A program made the translations under genes and the position numbers. A stretch of DNA of 64,000 nt, taken from assembly GCF_032062135.1 (NCBI RefSeq), contig NC_092859.1, positions 107,648,222 through 107,712,221 of the forward strand. The letters run 5' to 3'. The stretch is from Pyxicephalus adspersus. Taxonomy: Eukaryota > Chordata > Amphibia > Anura > Pyxicephalidae. The notes under the pieces were generated by a model that saw nothing but the letters and a program-made list of their open reading frames with translations, was not told where the DNA came from and searched no databases. How positions within the stretch are numbered: position 1 is the stretch's first letter; the number at the start of each line of letters is the position of its first letter. Below, one piece after another: positions 22,631-35,900 of the stretch.

Positions 22631-24050
22631 ATAAAAGCTGCACTTATTTGACAGAGCTGGTATCCTTTAACATGATATAGCAATATAAAATAGAATTTAC
22701 AGGAATGGGGTTGACATTGGGGTGTAGACACAAAACTGTAGACTTTTAGTATGCAGACATATGAACTTTGTATGAGGTTAGGAGCATGTAAATCTCTTTG
22801 TGGTTAGAAAACAACCATCACAAAAGAATATTTTGCTTTTCTAACAGTGAAGTCAGTGTGTGTGGCCTTTTCATTTTGCCTCCAACAAATCATTACACCT
22901 AAAATGTATTTTAAAACATTTACATGAGGGAATTTGAAAAGGACCTGTTTGGATATCCGTATGGTCCAGAAATGTAACATGAAACCAGATCTTCATAAGG
23001 CAGCTTTGTAAGTTAGATTTAAAAAGCGCTTACGTCTTTTCCTGCCTTTTTGGGGAACTGCACACATATGGAACCACTTATGAACAAGGAATGATTGTTT
23101 TATTCTAACGGTTTCTCACATCAAGCTAATGTGTCCGCAACCCTTTCACTGCTGGAGACTGGGAACATTTTGTGTGAGAATTTCACACAATTCAAAGTAA
23201 AAGTGGACTTTTTAAGTTTCTCTGCAGTTCATGAGCCTTCTCAGCACGGTTTAAAGTGAGGTTGGATAGTGTCTTCTAAAAACAGACACAGAAATAGAAC
23301 TTCTGCATTCCTCGGGATGGCAGTTTCCTATGTTAAACATACTGGTGGCAACAGAATGGAAATCAATGCAGCAGGACATTTCTGTACAATTGTACAAAAA
23401 AAAGTTCATCTACTTTAATTGTATTAGTATTAAGAATAGGAATGTGGTATTTTTTCATTTCAGAAAATGTAGGAAATATAAATGAACATATTAAAGCAGA
23501 AGTTTGCCATTATCTTGCCTTTCTTGGTTTCTCCTTTTTCCCACATCAACATGCTAATACATTTAAACACTGTTTTCTTTACAAACATTTATTACAGTCA
23601 TTACATTACGACTGTGTGCATTTTAGTCATTACTGGTGGGAGGAAACATCAGGGTGTTGTATATAACTTCCAGAACAAGCACAGCACACTGCTTTACTAC
23701 TCCTACCAAGAACTTTGAAACAAGCAATGGACTGGCTCTTGAACACAATTTGAGTTGTGCAAATATCTAAATGTCTTGATGTCTTGTATGTGTATGTATG
23801 CTTTCCTAGGCAGGATGTCTTTGTACCCATGATTATAAGGACTGAAATCCATTGAATAAAGAGGAAGGCTAAGAACAGTCAGCTGGGGAGGAAAGAAAAG
23901 AAGTAGCAGCACATTGAAGATTTATCATTTACCGCCTATACTGTCGGCTAGATCCCTGTCAACACATGCCCACTGTGGCAGAGATTGGCGGCTAGTGCTA
24001 AAATACTTCTCTTAGTTTTCTATGAGGGTCGTTACTTGTTTAGCTTCTTA
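22631..24050. other. Non-coding sequence, nothing recognised
   Basis: Short ORFs up to 78 codons lie on both strands, AT-biased in composition and without exon boundaries. Confidence 0.5.
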
Positions 24051-24345
24051 GGCTGAGTTATATTTAACTCCCAGTGAAGTTCCAATCTGATAAAATGATT
24101 GGATCTCAAATGTAAGTGTAATTCCAACTGATTGTAAATTGGATCGGTTGTAAAGTGATCGCACATGTGGGTGAATCTCGATTGGAAGTACACATGTTGT
24201 ACACCTGAACAATCACTCCATGCCTTTGGTCAAATCATGGTGATCAAATCATGGCATAACATTGTACCAATGTTTTCAGTGTTTTGGGGCATCCAATCGA
24301 AAAATGTTAAAAATGGGAAGCAAATCTGCCAATGTGTACCTGACC
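24051..24345. mobile_element. Possible diverged Harbinger-like MITE
   Basis: The right end CCAATGTGTACCTGACC, inverted, begins GGTCAGGTACACATTGG, resembling the GTACACA ends of the elements at 11195 and 21709. The left end is GGCTGAGTTATA. TTA flanks both sides (24048-24050 and 24346-24348). The interior repeats GATTGGAT and CAATCGA-like words. The left end matches poorly, so this is tentative. Confidence 0.4.
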
Positions 24346-25210
24346 TTAAACTAGTTGCATTTATTATTAGTTGCATTTATTGAACACATAGCTGCATTCA
24401 CCAGTGTTTCTTCATATCTGCCTGAAGCTCGGTTTTAATATTCATGATTATCTTTAGTAAGCTTTATTCAGCAAAAGGGTAAAAAAAAAAAGCTGAAGTG
24501 CAAACTCCATATACTCATAGCCACTAACCAGAGCTTATCTTTAGGTGAGCTGACTTCAGTACATTGAAAATCTATATGATCGGTTGCCATGGGTTACTGC
24601 ACTTAGCACTTCATCTTTGCAGTATTCACTGCCCTGTATAAGTCAATGAGAGCTCCAAATCTGTCCTATTTTTGTCATCACCTTGTATTACTAGGAATAA
24701 ACGCTCAGAGTATTTATAGCTTCTTTCAGTGCCCATAAAACCTATGATTGTAATAAAGGATGTGCTATTGAAACTTGGCGCACTGTCGCAGTTTCTCATA
24801 TGTAATGTTCCACTATATAGAAACAGGCTTTGTGTCATGTCCAAAACCAAGGGAAAGCTGGATGTAGGATTTAACATTAATCACAGCACCAGATGGTGAT
24901 ACAGAAGATATTCTTTTGAGGTGGTCATGTGATTGACTGTATACAGCAAATACATGGGGCGCGGGGGCCACGATCACATGACAGATGTGTAATAAGTCTG
25001 TTAGAGCTCTGATTAGACCAGTGACCTGGTTCCATCTGTGGCTACAGGGAGTGACTTTGACATTTTTGGATCACACTCCCTGGAAGCATTACTCCATCCC
25101 TGCAGTGCTCTAGTGCAAAGTAGGAAAGGGGGAAGTAGAGGAAGTCAGAGATTTTCTACTTTAAACATGCTTTTAGGCAATGTGTTTTTATTCCCCCTCC
25201 CACCCTACAG
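24346..25210. other. Non-coding sequence upstream of a candidate exon
   Basis: A small tandem duplication of TAGTTGCATTTATT lies at about 24353-24383. The last 50 bp form a pyrimidine-rich run, TTCCCCCTCCCACCCTACAG, which is a strong acceptor for the exon that follows. Confidence 0.5.
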
Positions 25211-25466
25211 ACAAGCCACATCTTGATTCAGAAAAGGTCTCCAAAGTAAAAGCAGCTTGGTCATTTGATATATGAGAAATCTGGAGGAGTCTGCTAGCTG
25301 TTTCAGAGGAAGCCTTGCTCCAGTCTTTGTGCAAAGCTCTTGTGTACAAGTACACTTGGGCTCAGTCACAGAGATGGTGCTCCAGACAGCTGTGACTCCG
25401 GCCAGGGCCCGAAGACTTTTCTTCAAAATTCCCTATGGATCCCTAAGAAGGAGAAGTGGAGAGGTG
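25211..25466 (+). CDS. Candidate exon with start codon, gene not recognised
   Basis: The exon is bounded by a strong acceptor (C-rich tract ending CTACAG at 25210) and a canonical donor GTAAGT at 25467. An ATG at 25272 opens a frame that stays open through the donor and ends in phase 0; an in-frame stop lies just upstream at 25266. A second in-frame ATG at 25374 gives a 31-residue start containing RARRLFFKIPYGSLRRRSGE, a basic segment. The composition is less AT-rich than the surroundings. It would be a first coding exon with 5' untranslated sequence. The 46-residue exon at 8606 lies about 16.5 kb upstream on the same strand, but the stop at 25266 means that 8606 could not read directly into this one in this frame. 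I do not recognise the peptide. Confidence 0.38.
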
Positions 25467-27621
25467 GTAAGTAGACCTTTCTAAAATAGCAGCATGTAGA
25501 CCACAGCCATTATTAGCCTTTCATCTGCCTGTGGGAACTCTGCGTTACATTCTGCAGATTGCAATATTGATACTTGTTTAATTACAAATCAAGAAAAGTA
25601 TTTTTTGCATTGTACAGAGCTGTGCAAAATCAGATTTTAAATATTCTAACTGCAAACTTTTTAGCAATGCACAGCATCAGATACAATGTTCATGTGTGTG
25701 TTTTTTTATTTGTCTTTTGCACAAGAAATTGTGGTCTGCGTGCATTTTAAATGGTTTTGTCTCTCTGACTTGCACAGCTTTGCAGACAGTTCTGCATGAT
25801 TGTAAACTGAGCAGTGAACAATGTAAAAGAATTGTAGGTAGCAAGGGGAACAATGTGAGTGTACAGAATGACCTTCTGGCAAATCAATCCAATGACACAT
25901 TGTTTTCATTTTTTTAATAGTTAACATTGCTGAACATGTTTGATAGAAGAAAGAATAAGATGATGCTCTAACTAAATGAAAGCTCTATTACATGTTTCAC
26001 TGGTATAGGTTTCTGAATTATTGTTAAAGGTTACTGCATTTTCTTGCATTTACCGGTATGCGTGTTTGTGTTTTTAAATGATAATTAATAAACATACAAG
26101 CCATGTGAGTACAGTGATTTGTGTTTCTGCTAAAGAAATAAGCAATTTGCAGTTATGTGGGATAAAGGTAGAATGCTCTGGGATGAAATAAAGTTTCAGC
26201 ATGGTTGTATTGTTTTCATGCTCTAAGTGTTTGTTTTCATTTTTTGCTGGCAGCAACAGTTGATAAATATGTCTTTGCTGACTTTCATCCAGTTTCTTTT
26301 GATATCAGAATCTTATTGTGTACTGCATATCTAGTCTGTGGTGTAATGTTTCTAATATTGGTATCCCCCTATTGTATTACATAAAAGACAAGTATGGTTT
26401 GCCAGAAGACATATACAATGTTTTTTTACCTTTCCTAAGGTTGCAAATTTACATCCAGCTACCCAGTGTCACTGTTTGATGTGGTGAGGTTAAATGACAC
26501 CTGTATGGTGTCTGCAGAGTGAATCCAAATGAAGGCCTAATAGTATATTATTGCTTAATTAAATAAGTTGTACACAAAGCCTGTTACCTCTTTATTTAAT
26601 TTATTTGACCTTGCAAAACTGGCGAGATCATTCCAGTCTGCTCCAGTTAACTGAAAAGAGTCCAAGGTGTATAGGAAAGCGTGGTTGTTGATTATGAAAA
26701 TCATATTCACTTTGTACCTGTTATTATTAATCAAGCTGGAATACAAGCACTGATTGCAAAAAGTGCGGAATGCAACAAGTACTAATAAATTGTCGTTTTA
26801 TAAAATTTACCTTTACATCACTGGTTAGAATTGAAAAAGGTCCTACTGAAAAATTGCTGCTGATGATGATTGCAGTTTTAAGTATGCTCTTGATGGAGCC
26901 AAGCTGTAAGCCATCGTTGATTAACTTGTATGGCTAAAGGTGTCATTGTACTGTATTCTACATCTTTGTCACAGTGAATTGGTGTACACAAATTTGGATT
27001 TACTATGTATCACGTGTGTATTTATATTTTGCAATGATAAAAAATGTACTGCCATGCTTTAGTTTTACTCACATTCTCTGATATATATAAAACAACTGGG
27101 GCATTCATATCAATATTTTTTATTAACCTGGCATATGGATCAAGGAAAGGACTGGATAATTAAAGTTTAGCATCCCTTACATTGCTATAAAAAATGATGC
27201 AGGTTTTTTGAGAAGGAAACATATGATTAACATGTACATCATGTGACATGCTATGCAAATCTGAACTGGATAACGAGTCTTTAATTGCATATTGTTAGAG
27301 ATTAAGATCCTAATGACTTGCGAGAAGTGCTTGATTGCCTCCATTTAAAGACAACCTTATTGTTAGCTGTATTATTTAAAAATCAGCTTCTTCTTTGTTG
27401 ATTCTTGGTTCACCTTCTTCTGACAACTCTGTCCTCACAAGCCAATAGAAACACTTGGCTGGGGGAGTCATGCTAGAATTACTCATAGACGACCTGCTTG
27501 GTATCCCTAAAATTAAGATGTCCTAAAAATAAACGGAGGATATGAACAAGCACCCACATATACTTTTTGAATGGACTTGGGGCCACCATAGAAGATATGG
27601 TGACCTCCAGGTTCCCTTTTT
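25467..27621. other. Non-coding sequence, nothing recognised
   Basis: AT-rich DNA with short ORFs. The stretch around 27280-27400 has a mixed composition reminiscent of conserved non-coding DNA, but no single motif supports that. Confidence 0.5.
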
Positions 27622-27713
27622 TAATATTATTATTATTATTATTATTAATAAACAGGATTTATATAGCGCCAACATATTACGCAGCGCTGTACATTAAATA
27701 GGGATTGCAAATG
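27622..27713 (-). repeat. L2-type LINE 3' tail, short copy
   Basis: An (ATT)n run is followed by AATAAACAGGATTTATATAGCGCC, AACATATTACGCAGCGCTGTAC and TTAAATAGGGATTGCAAATG. This is the inverse of the 1171-1312 tail, with the conserved boxes intact. It is cut off after the CATTTGCAA box, so only the 3'-most 90 bp remain. Confidence 0.8.
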
Positions 27714-28510
27714 CAGCATTCATAATAGATTGTAGAGGAGAGAGTCGGGTTAGTGGAATACCAGAGAGGAGGAGGTTACAGTAGTCCAGACGGTAGATGA
27801 TAAGAGCATTTAAACTAAATCATCAGATGTTCAAGAATTCAATCAAACCTGTATTTTTTTCGCTTTGGAAAGAATGGGGAAGGGTTGGAATGTTTGCGTT
27901 GGATTTACTGTGGTCTGTCCTCCTTGATGAGGAGATTTCTCCATACTTCCTGTTCCAGTGAGAGAGTTAAGCTAAACCCCCATGCAGAAATAAAAAAGAT
28001 TAGTGTTGAGAAAAGTTACCTGTGTTCCCATCGGGGAGATTTTCCCTATGAGTCAGGGTCTTACCAGGACAGGAAGTAAAGGGTAAAAGTTTCAGCACTA
28101 AAAATCTGTTTTTAGTTGTCTTTAGAAGCAATCAGAGCCTTACAAACAAATCCCAATACACTGTATTTTTTAATTGTTCTTAAAACTGACATTCTCAAAA
28201 CCTTTTGAGTTACACATTTGGGACTGCATATATAATGGATCTCATAAAAGTTCCAGATTCCAGATACTCTCTTCTTCTGAGGTCATACTCATAATCAGAC
28301 CAGAAGCCATCATCAGTGACATCTGAGTTAGATGATTTTTTTAATAGACTTCCAAATTTGTCCTGTCTGTGTATAATCATGTTATTGCATGATTGCCTGG
28401 TTTGGCGAGTTGTATGTTTTTCTGCCGATCGGCTAGATTTGCAAGGAAATTACCAAGAGAATGATTGAAGGATATATGGAGATTGTTAGGTGATGTGACC
28501 ATGCTGTGAA
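27714..28510. other. Non-coding sequence, nothing recognised
   Basis: A GAGGAG-rich patch follows the LINE tail. The 64-codon ORF at 27885-28079 has no support. Confidence 0.45.
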
Positions 28511-28610
28511 CCTGCATCTCTTCCCCCCAGTGTAGGAGCAGCCAGAAGCCTCCTGGGATGCGCCACATAGGTATCCTGGGAGGTGCTGCGCTCCGATTCA
28601 GTTTCACCCT
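28511..28610. repeat. Possible frog repeat fragment
   Basis: The GC-rich words GGAGCAGCCAGAAGCC, TCCTGGGATGCGCC and TATCCTGGGAGG resemble a dispersed repeat that I associate with ranid frog sequences. This is recognition from memory without a second copy in the window. It overlaps a 114-codon - ORF (28377-28721) that I therefore do not call. Confidence 0.25.
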
Positions 28611-28983
28611 TTTTTTTATTTTTATTTTTAAAGCGAGAATTGGTTTATAACACCTGCCTGTGTATATAATCTTTCTAGCATTAAATGCCTTTTTATCAAA
28701 ATGATGGAGTATATCTCCCACATTGATTTACTGTCTTCCAACTCTGTTGTCTGATACAGTTTCCTTATTTGTAGCCAGAATATCCTCATGCCCCCCCATA
28801 TTATATTTAGGCTTGGGCATGTGTTTTACAGGATTCATGGTAGCTACAAAGCATTGTGCCCCAACTGTTCATACCTAGAACCAAACTATGTAATGCCTAT
28901 TCATAATATGACACACATATATACATACTTATCTGTGCTGTATTTTTTCATGCATCATACAATAATGTATGGGAATGTACCGG

Positions 28984-29075
28984 TATATTATATATATATA
29001 TATATAAAATAATAATATAATATATAATAATTTTATATCATTTATTATACCTATGTATAATATATATATTAGCCA
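28984..29075. repeat. AT-rich low-complexity tract with (TA)n
   Basis: A (TA)11-like run at 28984-29006 grades into AATAATATAATATATAATAA and further TATAATATATATAT sequence. Confidence 0.85.
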
Positions 29076-31333
29076 TTAAAAAAGTCAAGTATTTATCTGG
29101 AAAGGAACGGGTACTTAGATACTTGTTGGCTTTTTAAGAAAAGAGCAATGTGGATTGTGAATAAAGTAGGAACAATGTTGTGGGTTAAAATAACAAAAGA
29201 AATGGAGGGTGGTATAGTTAATGGTTAAATGTAGTGGAAATCATAGAAGGCTTTAAAGGCACATGTCTCTTTGTTAAGAGTCCTCATTAGGGCCCTTGAT
29301 CCTTAAAAGCTTGGTATGCTTTACACTCCCACTAGCCCTTAGGACCCAAAATGTTCATCTTAATATATTCCAGGGCTAATATTATAATTATTATTACTAT
29401 AAGTTTTTGTATTATTAATCAAAAAATCTTTGTAAAATCTGGTAAACTGGTGCAATATAATGATTCATTTATGTTTTTGATGTTTGTGCACTGTGCAGCC
29501 AGTTTGCTACTCACTAAATTCTGTAAATACCATATTCTGTTGCTCCATTACATATATTAATCTGTCTATGCATTATGGTATGCCCAAATTTAATCTATCT
29601 ATCTTTACATAAATCCCTCTCCTGAAATGAGAAAAATAGGTCACAAACTGTCTGGGTTTGCCATGGACTGATGAGACAATGACCCAGCTGATACACAAGT
29701 CACATGAGCAGCCGGCTGTTCTGTTGTATACACAGATAAATGAAGTGGAGGATTACTCCGTATGCTGCAGATGAAAGGCAAGGATCGTCTTGCAATATTC
29801 ATTTGAAGCCTCTGCTTTTCACATTTCACCTTGTTATATCAAAGCACCATTCTATACGATACATATATACAGATGAAACAGTACAGACTGGATGAATTCC
29901 AGCACCAATTTAGCCATCTGAAATTACCTGAAGGAGCATCCCAGCTGGATCACACTGTATTCCCAAACATCACCTGAAGATATAATATGTTGGTGAGAAA
30001 AATACATTAAAACCAGCATGAATCAATCTTCCCAGACATATTTGAGGTTTCTTTTACCAATATATTATATTATATTGTATTCTTTGCTCTTGACTTGTTA
30101 TTGCTCAAGCAGAGACACAACTGCCGTGCGTATACAGGGTTTCCAAAACTGCTGCTTACGTATCAGCCGTCCTACCATGTTCCAACATTCACAACCAGCG
30201 AGACATATTACATTTTATACACCCCAAAAATCAAGTAAAACCTTTTAAGAAATGAATAATTTATCATTAAAGTATTGAACCTATTTATGTTGATCTTCTG
30301 ACATTTATTTCTGACCCTCAAGTTTGTAGACCAAGTTTTGGTTATGGAGAAAAGGGCCACTTCTTAGGTCAGAGTACATCAGCAAATGATATACCTCTGC
30401 AACGTCTCCTGGAACATACAAAATAGCTATGCAAGAAATGATTGGTTAAACTGAAATGTTCTTTTATCACAGCTATGTTTCCTTTATATAAACTTTTTAA
30501 AATAACAAATTGAATCATGTAAAAACTGAATGGTTTAGATCAAAATAAAACTTTGTAATATCCTGACAAAACTTTTTTGCAGTTAATACAGTATAGCTAC
30601 CAAAAAGAGTGACAACTATCAGGTAAGAGGGATGTAGATCTTAGAGGGACAGTTCCTTCACATTAGGGAAAGTTTGGAAATATGGCAGCATGACCACAAA
30701 GTTTGTCCAAATAATTTATGCCACCACTTTTTGTTGATACAAAGGAGACCAGAAAATTTCCACAAAAATTGGCTGGAACAGTAAACCAGTAGCTTTAGGG
30801 CTTCTCTTGTCTCCTCCAATCATAAAAAGCTTATGCAACAGAAGACTGTGTAAAGCCCTTTTACAGAAGCCCTACAAAGATGGTAGAGATCAGGCGTACC
30901 CAACAAGAATAAAAAATATGGGAAACCCTGGTATAGATGCTCAGATTCCTCATTCCTCCAACCTAGATTTCCAGGTTATGAACTGTTCTACTTCTAGAAA
31001 TATTGTAATGTAATGTAGTGTTAACAATCTTTTAGACAAAGACTAGCAAATAGGAAATAAGAAAATGCAATAATAATATCAGGCTTGAATTTGTGAAAAA
31101 CTGGATAGACCTCTGTCTAGATTGGCAAAGTCTCATAGGTAAGCATCTCAAATTAGTACAGTAAAATACTTGTTTGTGTAAGTAAGCCTAAATTATTAAT
31201 TAGTAAAAATGTATACCACAAATCCTTACCTAGGCATGGTGGTTTGTGGCTACTAAAGATACCTAGAGGGGTGTAAAGGTAAGTAATGATTGAAAACCAG
31301 CCCTATGATTATCCTCCATTGAGTCTGAGTGCC
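29076..31333. other. Non-coding sequence, nothing recognised
   Basis: Short AT-biased ORFs only. No exon, RNA or repeat could be supported. Confidence 0.5.
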
Positions 31334-31476
31334 ATTATTATTATTATTATTATTATTAATAAACAGGATTTATATAGCGCCAACATATTACGCAGCACTG
31401 CACATTAAATAGGGATTGCAAATGACAGACTAATACAGACAGTGATACAGGAGGGGACCCTGCCCCGAAGAGCTTA
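31334..31476 (-). repeat. L2-type LINE 3' tail, young copy
   Basis: This is the inverse of the tail at 1171-1312, and both span the same unit from AAGCTCTTCGGGGCAGGG to the (AAT)n end. Apart from the A/T-repeat length, I count a 3-base indel and about four substitutions, so the copies are close relatives. Here GTACAGCGCTG reads GTGCAGTGCTG. Confidence 0.8.
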
Positions 31477-32799
31477 TCTCTGTCAACATGGGCACTGCTG
31501 TGGTATATATGCTAGAAGAAACCAAACCACATAACAAAATATTTTGTCTTTTCCTTTGTAATGGTTTAGTAATGTGCATGGATAATTAACCCAATATTGT
31601 GAAAAACTACCTACCTTCCTTTGGGCTTGTTCACACAGATGGTCAATTTGCAGTGTTCTTAACCTTTCACTTGGCATCCGGAGTTACCTGTTTAGTGTCC
31701 AATGGCAGATATACATATATAGATGGTTTTTCAAAGCATTTGACAGGCATTTACAGGTGTTCAGGAATCTAGCTACAAGATGTTACTTTGGTTGCCGTTT
31801 AAAGGGGATTCTGTCAAAAGGTACCTATGAGAAGAAGCCTCGGGAAAAAATGTTATTCTTGGACTACCATTCTATACACTACGGACTAGGATAGAATATC
31901 AATACCTATAAAGCCTAATATTGCAATAATGCATGTACTTCCTTATATCTGTGCATTGTTTTGTATTGGGCAGCCCATTCAAATGAATAGACTGCTGAAC
32001 AAAACAAATGGCAGAGCACACAAAAACATGCATTTTGGGCTTGACATCACTGTGCTTTGCTTATCTGCTGAACTCAAATTTCTCCATGTACCCACTTGTG
32101 TACTGTTGCAACTCAAATGCCATTAAGAACACCCTAACAGTAATATGTATTACCAAAATGATGATAACAACAATAATTAAAGTTATTATAGCTGTAATAA
32201 ACACATTAAATTAAACCTACAATATTGTAATTTAGAGATGTTTTATGTGAGGATGATGATAAACACTACAGCAAGGAAAGCAAAGCACTGGAGTGCATCC
32301 AGTTATAACAGGTGCAAGTAAATGGGGTGTATCATGGCTGCTGCTTTGTGCATATTGTTTAGGAATAACAGTCATTATCCTCTCTTGTGTCCTGTACACT
32401 TGAAAAAGCTGTATGATCCTGGCTTCTTTATATGGCTTAATCCTGCCTTTTGTGCATGCAGTGCAAACCTAAGAAAGTACAGATAGTAATAATTTCATGG
32501 GAACAATTTGCAGCTGCAGGCCACGGCATCTCTTTGCCAAATATATGCTGAAAATAGAATCCATTATTCCATAGGACCATTCATAGACATTGGCTCTTGA
32601 ATCAGAGTGAACTAATGCATTTTAAAAACATCAGTATTTCCCAACTCAGGAACACCATATAATAGTGAATATTTGTGTACCTCATTGTGTTGTTGTGTAC
32701 ACTTAATACATCTAAGTATTAACTTCATTTATCCTGCAACTAAAGCATTTTGCTTTTTTTACTGGAGCTGAATAAAAAGGAAGGAACTTTTATATTACT
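31477..32799. other. Non-coding sequence; weak repeat-like start
   Basis: The segment at 31623-31700, starting GGGCTTGTTCACACAGATGG, resembles the start of frog interspersed repeats, but no inverted end could be found. No gene is supported. Confidence 0.4.
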
Positions 32800-32990
32800 T
32801 AAAAGCAGGACTGCCTTGCGGGCAGCCTATTTAATTAGAAATTCATCTAAAACTGCCTTTTATAATCAATGTGCTCCAGGTCCATCTAGCTATCAGCTTG
32901 GTAATGCCATTCACTGAAAAGTGATTCTTCCAGCGTTGTACATTAAACTATCTTTATAATTCTGTCATGCTTAGCTTGGCATACAGAATG
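32800..32990. promoter_or_regulatory. Possible conserved non-coding element
   Basis: The block has mixed composition with TTTAATTAG (homeodomain-like), TATAATCAAT and CAGCTTGGTAATGCC words, and it lacks both simple repeats and ORFs. This is the typical look of vertebrate conserved non-coding DNA. The call is an impression only. Confidence 0.15.
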
Positions 32991-35900
32991 GCAGAACCCC
33001 CACTTACATTCTCTTCTCGTCTGTTACAGAAAAGGTATTTTCATCTTAACTGAACACCAATTTTAGGTTATTATGGTGGTTTTGCCATTTTTACTATGTT
33101 TAGGCAGTTTAGTATTTTTGCTATGCAACTTTCACTTGGTTGCTTTTCAAGACCTCTGTTAATGAAGCTCTTTATACTTTAGAGGTGGCTCTGTGCTGTT
33201 TGCGTAATATGGCTATCGTTGAGATAATGATCTACCAAGGAATATCTTGATGCAATCAGCTGTATTTACTAAATGGATGTAAAAATGTATACAAAATCAT
33301 TACCAATATAAGTGTGCACAAGCTCTTCCACATCTGCAACATCTGTAAGCATATAGGGATTTATGTGAAGTTTACCTAACACCTGCAAATTGATAACAGT
33401 GTCTTGATTCAGTTTAAGTTCAAAAAGCCCCAAGCTGCTCGCTGCTCTTTACACATAGAGTACTTGCGGTGCTACCTTTAGCCAGTTGTGTTGCACATTG
33501 AATGTTCCTCTAGGAGCTTCCATATGAGTTATAGAGTTTACCACCAACCTCTATATTCACTGGCTTTTACTTGTGCCCTCCTTTCTTATAAACCTTACTC
33601 CTGCCCCATTACTCGGAAGGGTATATTCATTAGCTAGCAGGGAGAAAATATGGATTGAAGGAAGTAGTCTATTGCCAATGACCATAGAAACTGTTTGATC
33701 ACTGCAACATTTTAGCATGCAAGCCTACTCATGAGAGCCCACTCTACCTTGCTAAAATGTGTGTGTAATGCAATGATGTAACGTACAAGAAATGCATTGA
33801 TGTGCTGTTGATTTTTAATGGTACCCTAAGTTCACCTTGCTAACACCTTGCAGTGCAATGTGCATGATAATGCTGTGTGTTGTTGCGTGCTGCACTTGTA
33901 AAAGGAGATTATGAATCTATCAATCAAGAGTGAAAAATACAATGTTCTCATTTTACAGTGTTGTCAAAGCAGAGCAGTACATATAAATATGCAAATCTAA
34001 TATGCTTTTGTTTGCCATGTGTCAGAGTGAAAAGCTTGACTGACCCTTAGGGATGAGTCTGCTGGGGTTTGTCTAAGACAAAATCTTGTGCCAATGATCT
34101 ATTCTAGGTTGTAGATATGCATAAATTTAGGTCCTGGAATTAGTCTGTAATCCTGGCTTTCTCAGTCCATCCCGGTGTGACGTTGTGTAAGTCGCTGAAT
34201 CTCCTGGGTTACTTTAGTATTACCAGATAAGAGTATTACTTCTCTGCTTTTCAGCTGCTGCAAGAAAAGCTTTATCGTTTGTTGTCACATACAATGACAA
34301 ACTCCATTTTATAACATCTGTGACGAATTTGTTTATAAAAGATAAACAAATGCCAGCAAAAAATGCAGATTTACAGAACTAAATGTAGTAAAATCAGTCT
34401 CTAAAGCTGTGTAAATGAAATATTTGAAGCTGATTTTTCATGATCATGGACAATAGTATTCATTATCTGTGAATTGTTTCATGATCTTGCACTTTGAATC
34501 ACTAAATTATGTTGTGAGACCTGTAGATTTTCATAGGAGATGATTACAAATGGTGACATAAATCTGGGGTCCGTATGGAGTTGTGTTGTGTTGTTTATTC
34601 ACCTCTTTATTTATGCACAGGCATTTCATTTGTTTGTGGACTGTAAAATCAGCTCATACACAGGCTGAATCAAACTGTAGGTTAGCTTGTTATAATAGAA
34701 ATATACCTAAAGTAAAATTCACTTTCCCAATGTTTAGCAATGGTTTGGAATCTGCTAAAGTCTTTTTACCTTCTCTTTTCCCCCTGCCTCCATGTCAAGT
34801 CCTGGTATCTTATTTTCCTCTACCTGTAACTCACAGTGGAAAGTTAAGTGGCAAAGATCATTTCCACTTCTAATATCTATTATCCAATAGAAAATAAAAT
34901 GCTAATTCCTTACTGTGCAATTTAGCAACATGGCCAAATGATTGATAATATATATAGTCATGAATATTTCTATTGGCTGATTGTCATTAGAAGTGGGAAT
35001 GTTCCCTACAGTAGATACCGAATGAGTGGATGCTCATCTATTCCAGCATCCAGTGTCTCTTTAAATTGTCAGCATGGGACCAGAAGAATGGGGGAGACAA
35101 GTACCTTGACTAATTAATAATTTATTTTATACTAATAATAAAGGTAAGCATTCCTTTTTTGACTATAACATTTAGTATATACTTACTTACCAAAAACATA
35201 AGTAGTAAGCAAAGTGGGTATAGTTGAGCTTTAAGACCTCATATATGTAAATGTGTGTGTTTACGCTAGCTAATGTTTGAAATACTGTTTTATCTGCCCA
35301 CAAATTAGCAATTGTGGACAGCCATTTCTATATGAATTACATGGACCTCTGCAATTTAATAAGGTCAAGTCTATTTCTCAGATTAGCATTACCTCTTTCT
35401 AGGTCAGTTCATACATTGGGCAGATGTGAGGATGCTGAGTCACTTCTCAATGACGATTCTAAAGACAAACATATAGCATATACAGTAAAATGTGACCAAT
35501 GTTTTTTTTTCTATATGTTTTTATTATTATTACTCATTCTGAGCTCTTCAAATCAATCATGTCCAATGGTGACTGATTGTTTGCTTTTTGTTAGTAGAAT
35601 CTAAACTATTAAAGATCTATACTAATATATGATGTAAGACCATTCATGCATTTAATTGAAATTGCCTAAAACTTTACTGTAACCATACATTTGTACATTA
35701 AATTGCTTTTTAATACAATCCTCGGTGGCTTGTTTAATGTTTAGTTATATTGCAGCCTGGCTGTCTCTTTAGAACAGATGAACACAATATTGCTTTCAAC
35801 ATACATTACTCTTTATAAGTAAATTAGTGAACACTTCAGTAAAACTAAGTATTTGTCATTAGGCATTGGAGATAGTTCCACATTCCTGCTTTGCTGCTCT

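Noticed and set aside
28377..28721. 114-codon minus ORF
   Set aside because: It crosses a probable repeat fragment, has no exon borders and has a low-complexity K/I part.
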